NCBI RefSeq assembly: GCF_900215325.1
Contig: NZ_OCMS01000005.1
Location: 124,001-188,000 of the forward strand
Reading direction: 5' to 3'
Length of the DNA: 64,000 nucleotides
DNA from: Fibrobacter sp. UWB16
Lineage (GTDB): Bacteria; Fibrobacterota; Fibrobacteria; Fibrobacterales; Fibrobacteraceae
Shown: piece by piece, positions 61,775 to 64,000 of the stretch
How positions within the stretch are numbered: the stretch's first letter is position 1
Layout: each line of letters starts with the position of its first letter
The notes under the pieces: generated by a model
Database searches by the model: none
Told to the model about the DNA's origin: nothing
The model's input: the letters and a program-made list of their open reading frames with translations, nothing else
Program-made: the position numbers and the translations under genes

Positions 61775-64000
<2,226 letters not shown>

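Overview
The window looks like the chromosome of a fibre-degrading Fibrobacter (F. succinogenes-like). The evidence is a FISUMP-type secreted protein, a TIGR02147-type regulator followed by a lipoprotein, lipoproteins with long Ser-rich linkers, and many plant-cell-wall enzymes (GH10 xylanase, three GH26 and one GH5 mannanase, CE8 pectinesterase, PL10 pectate lyase). Several of these carry CBM35-like modules and a C-terminal sorting-like domain of the Fibrobacteres-Chlorobi-Bacteroidetes kind. The assignment is inference from protein content; no rRNA or tRNA was found.

Layout. 1-2640: a GH10 xylanase cut by the window edge, a flavodoxin lipoprotein with a stefin/cystatin-like tail, and a FISUMP protein. 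2786-12666: an AT-rich accessory (defence) island with type I restriction genes hsdR-hsdM-hsdS, an inverted silent hsdS half-gene bounded by 20-bp inverted repeats, a membrane protein with a HEPN-type RX4H motif, a DUF234-type ATPase with a PD-(D/E)XK-like tail, and a tyrosine recombinase. 12806-26503: housekeeping and envelope genes (TraB family, cmk, rpsA, coaBC, a UDG-like protein, dnaB, mlaE/mlaF) and several lipoproteins. 26833-35668: AGCS symporter, fabV, the gltX-BON protein-WYL regulator-queA operon, then on the minus strand hpt and a small membrane protein downstream of a GH57 enzyme. 38154-46714: four tandem minus-strand mannanases. 46836-55107: galactose mutarotase-like gene diverging from mnmE, a 10-TM permease, an M6 and an M16 peptidase, and an unrecognised cytosolic protein. 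55127-59058: pectinesterase and pectate lyase. 59506-64000: TIGR02147 regulator, lipoprotein, and a monomeric isocitrate dehydrogenase cut by the edge.

How the genes work together. The CAZymes form a hemicellulose and pectin degradation set; mutarotase may act on released sugars and GH57 on internal alpha-glucan. In the island, inversion of a 1.1-kb segment would exchange the second target-recognition domain of HsdS without changing frame. This would make the methylome and restriction specificity phase-variable, and the recombinase about 2.8 kb away is the obvious candidate invertase.

Two genome-wide themes show. First, short dispersed repeats (core GTCATCC... or GTCATTGCGAGC...) lie between genes and also inside the reading frames of hsdS, coaBC and mnmE. 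Second, many genes have a TAnnTT -10-like box 6-11 nt before the ATG and no Shine-Dalgarno, which suggests leaderless or nearly leaderless mRNAs.
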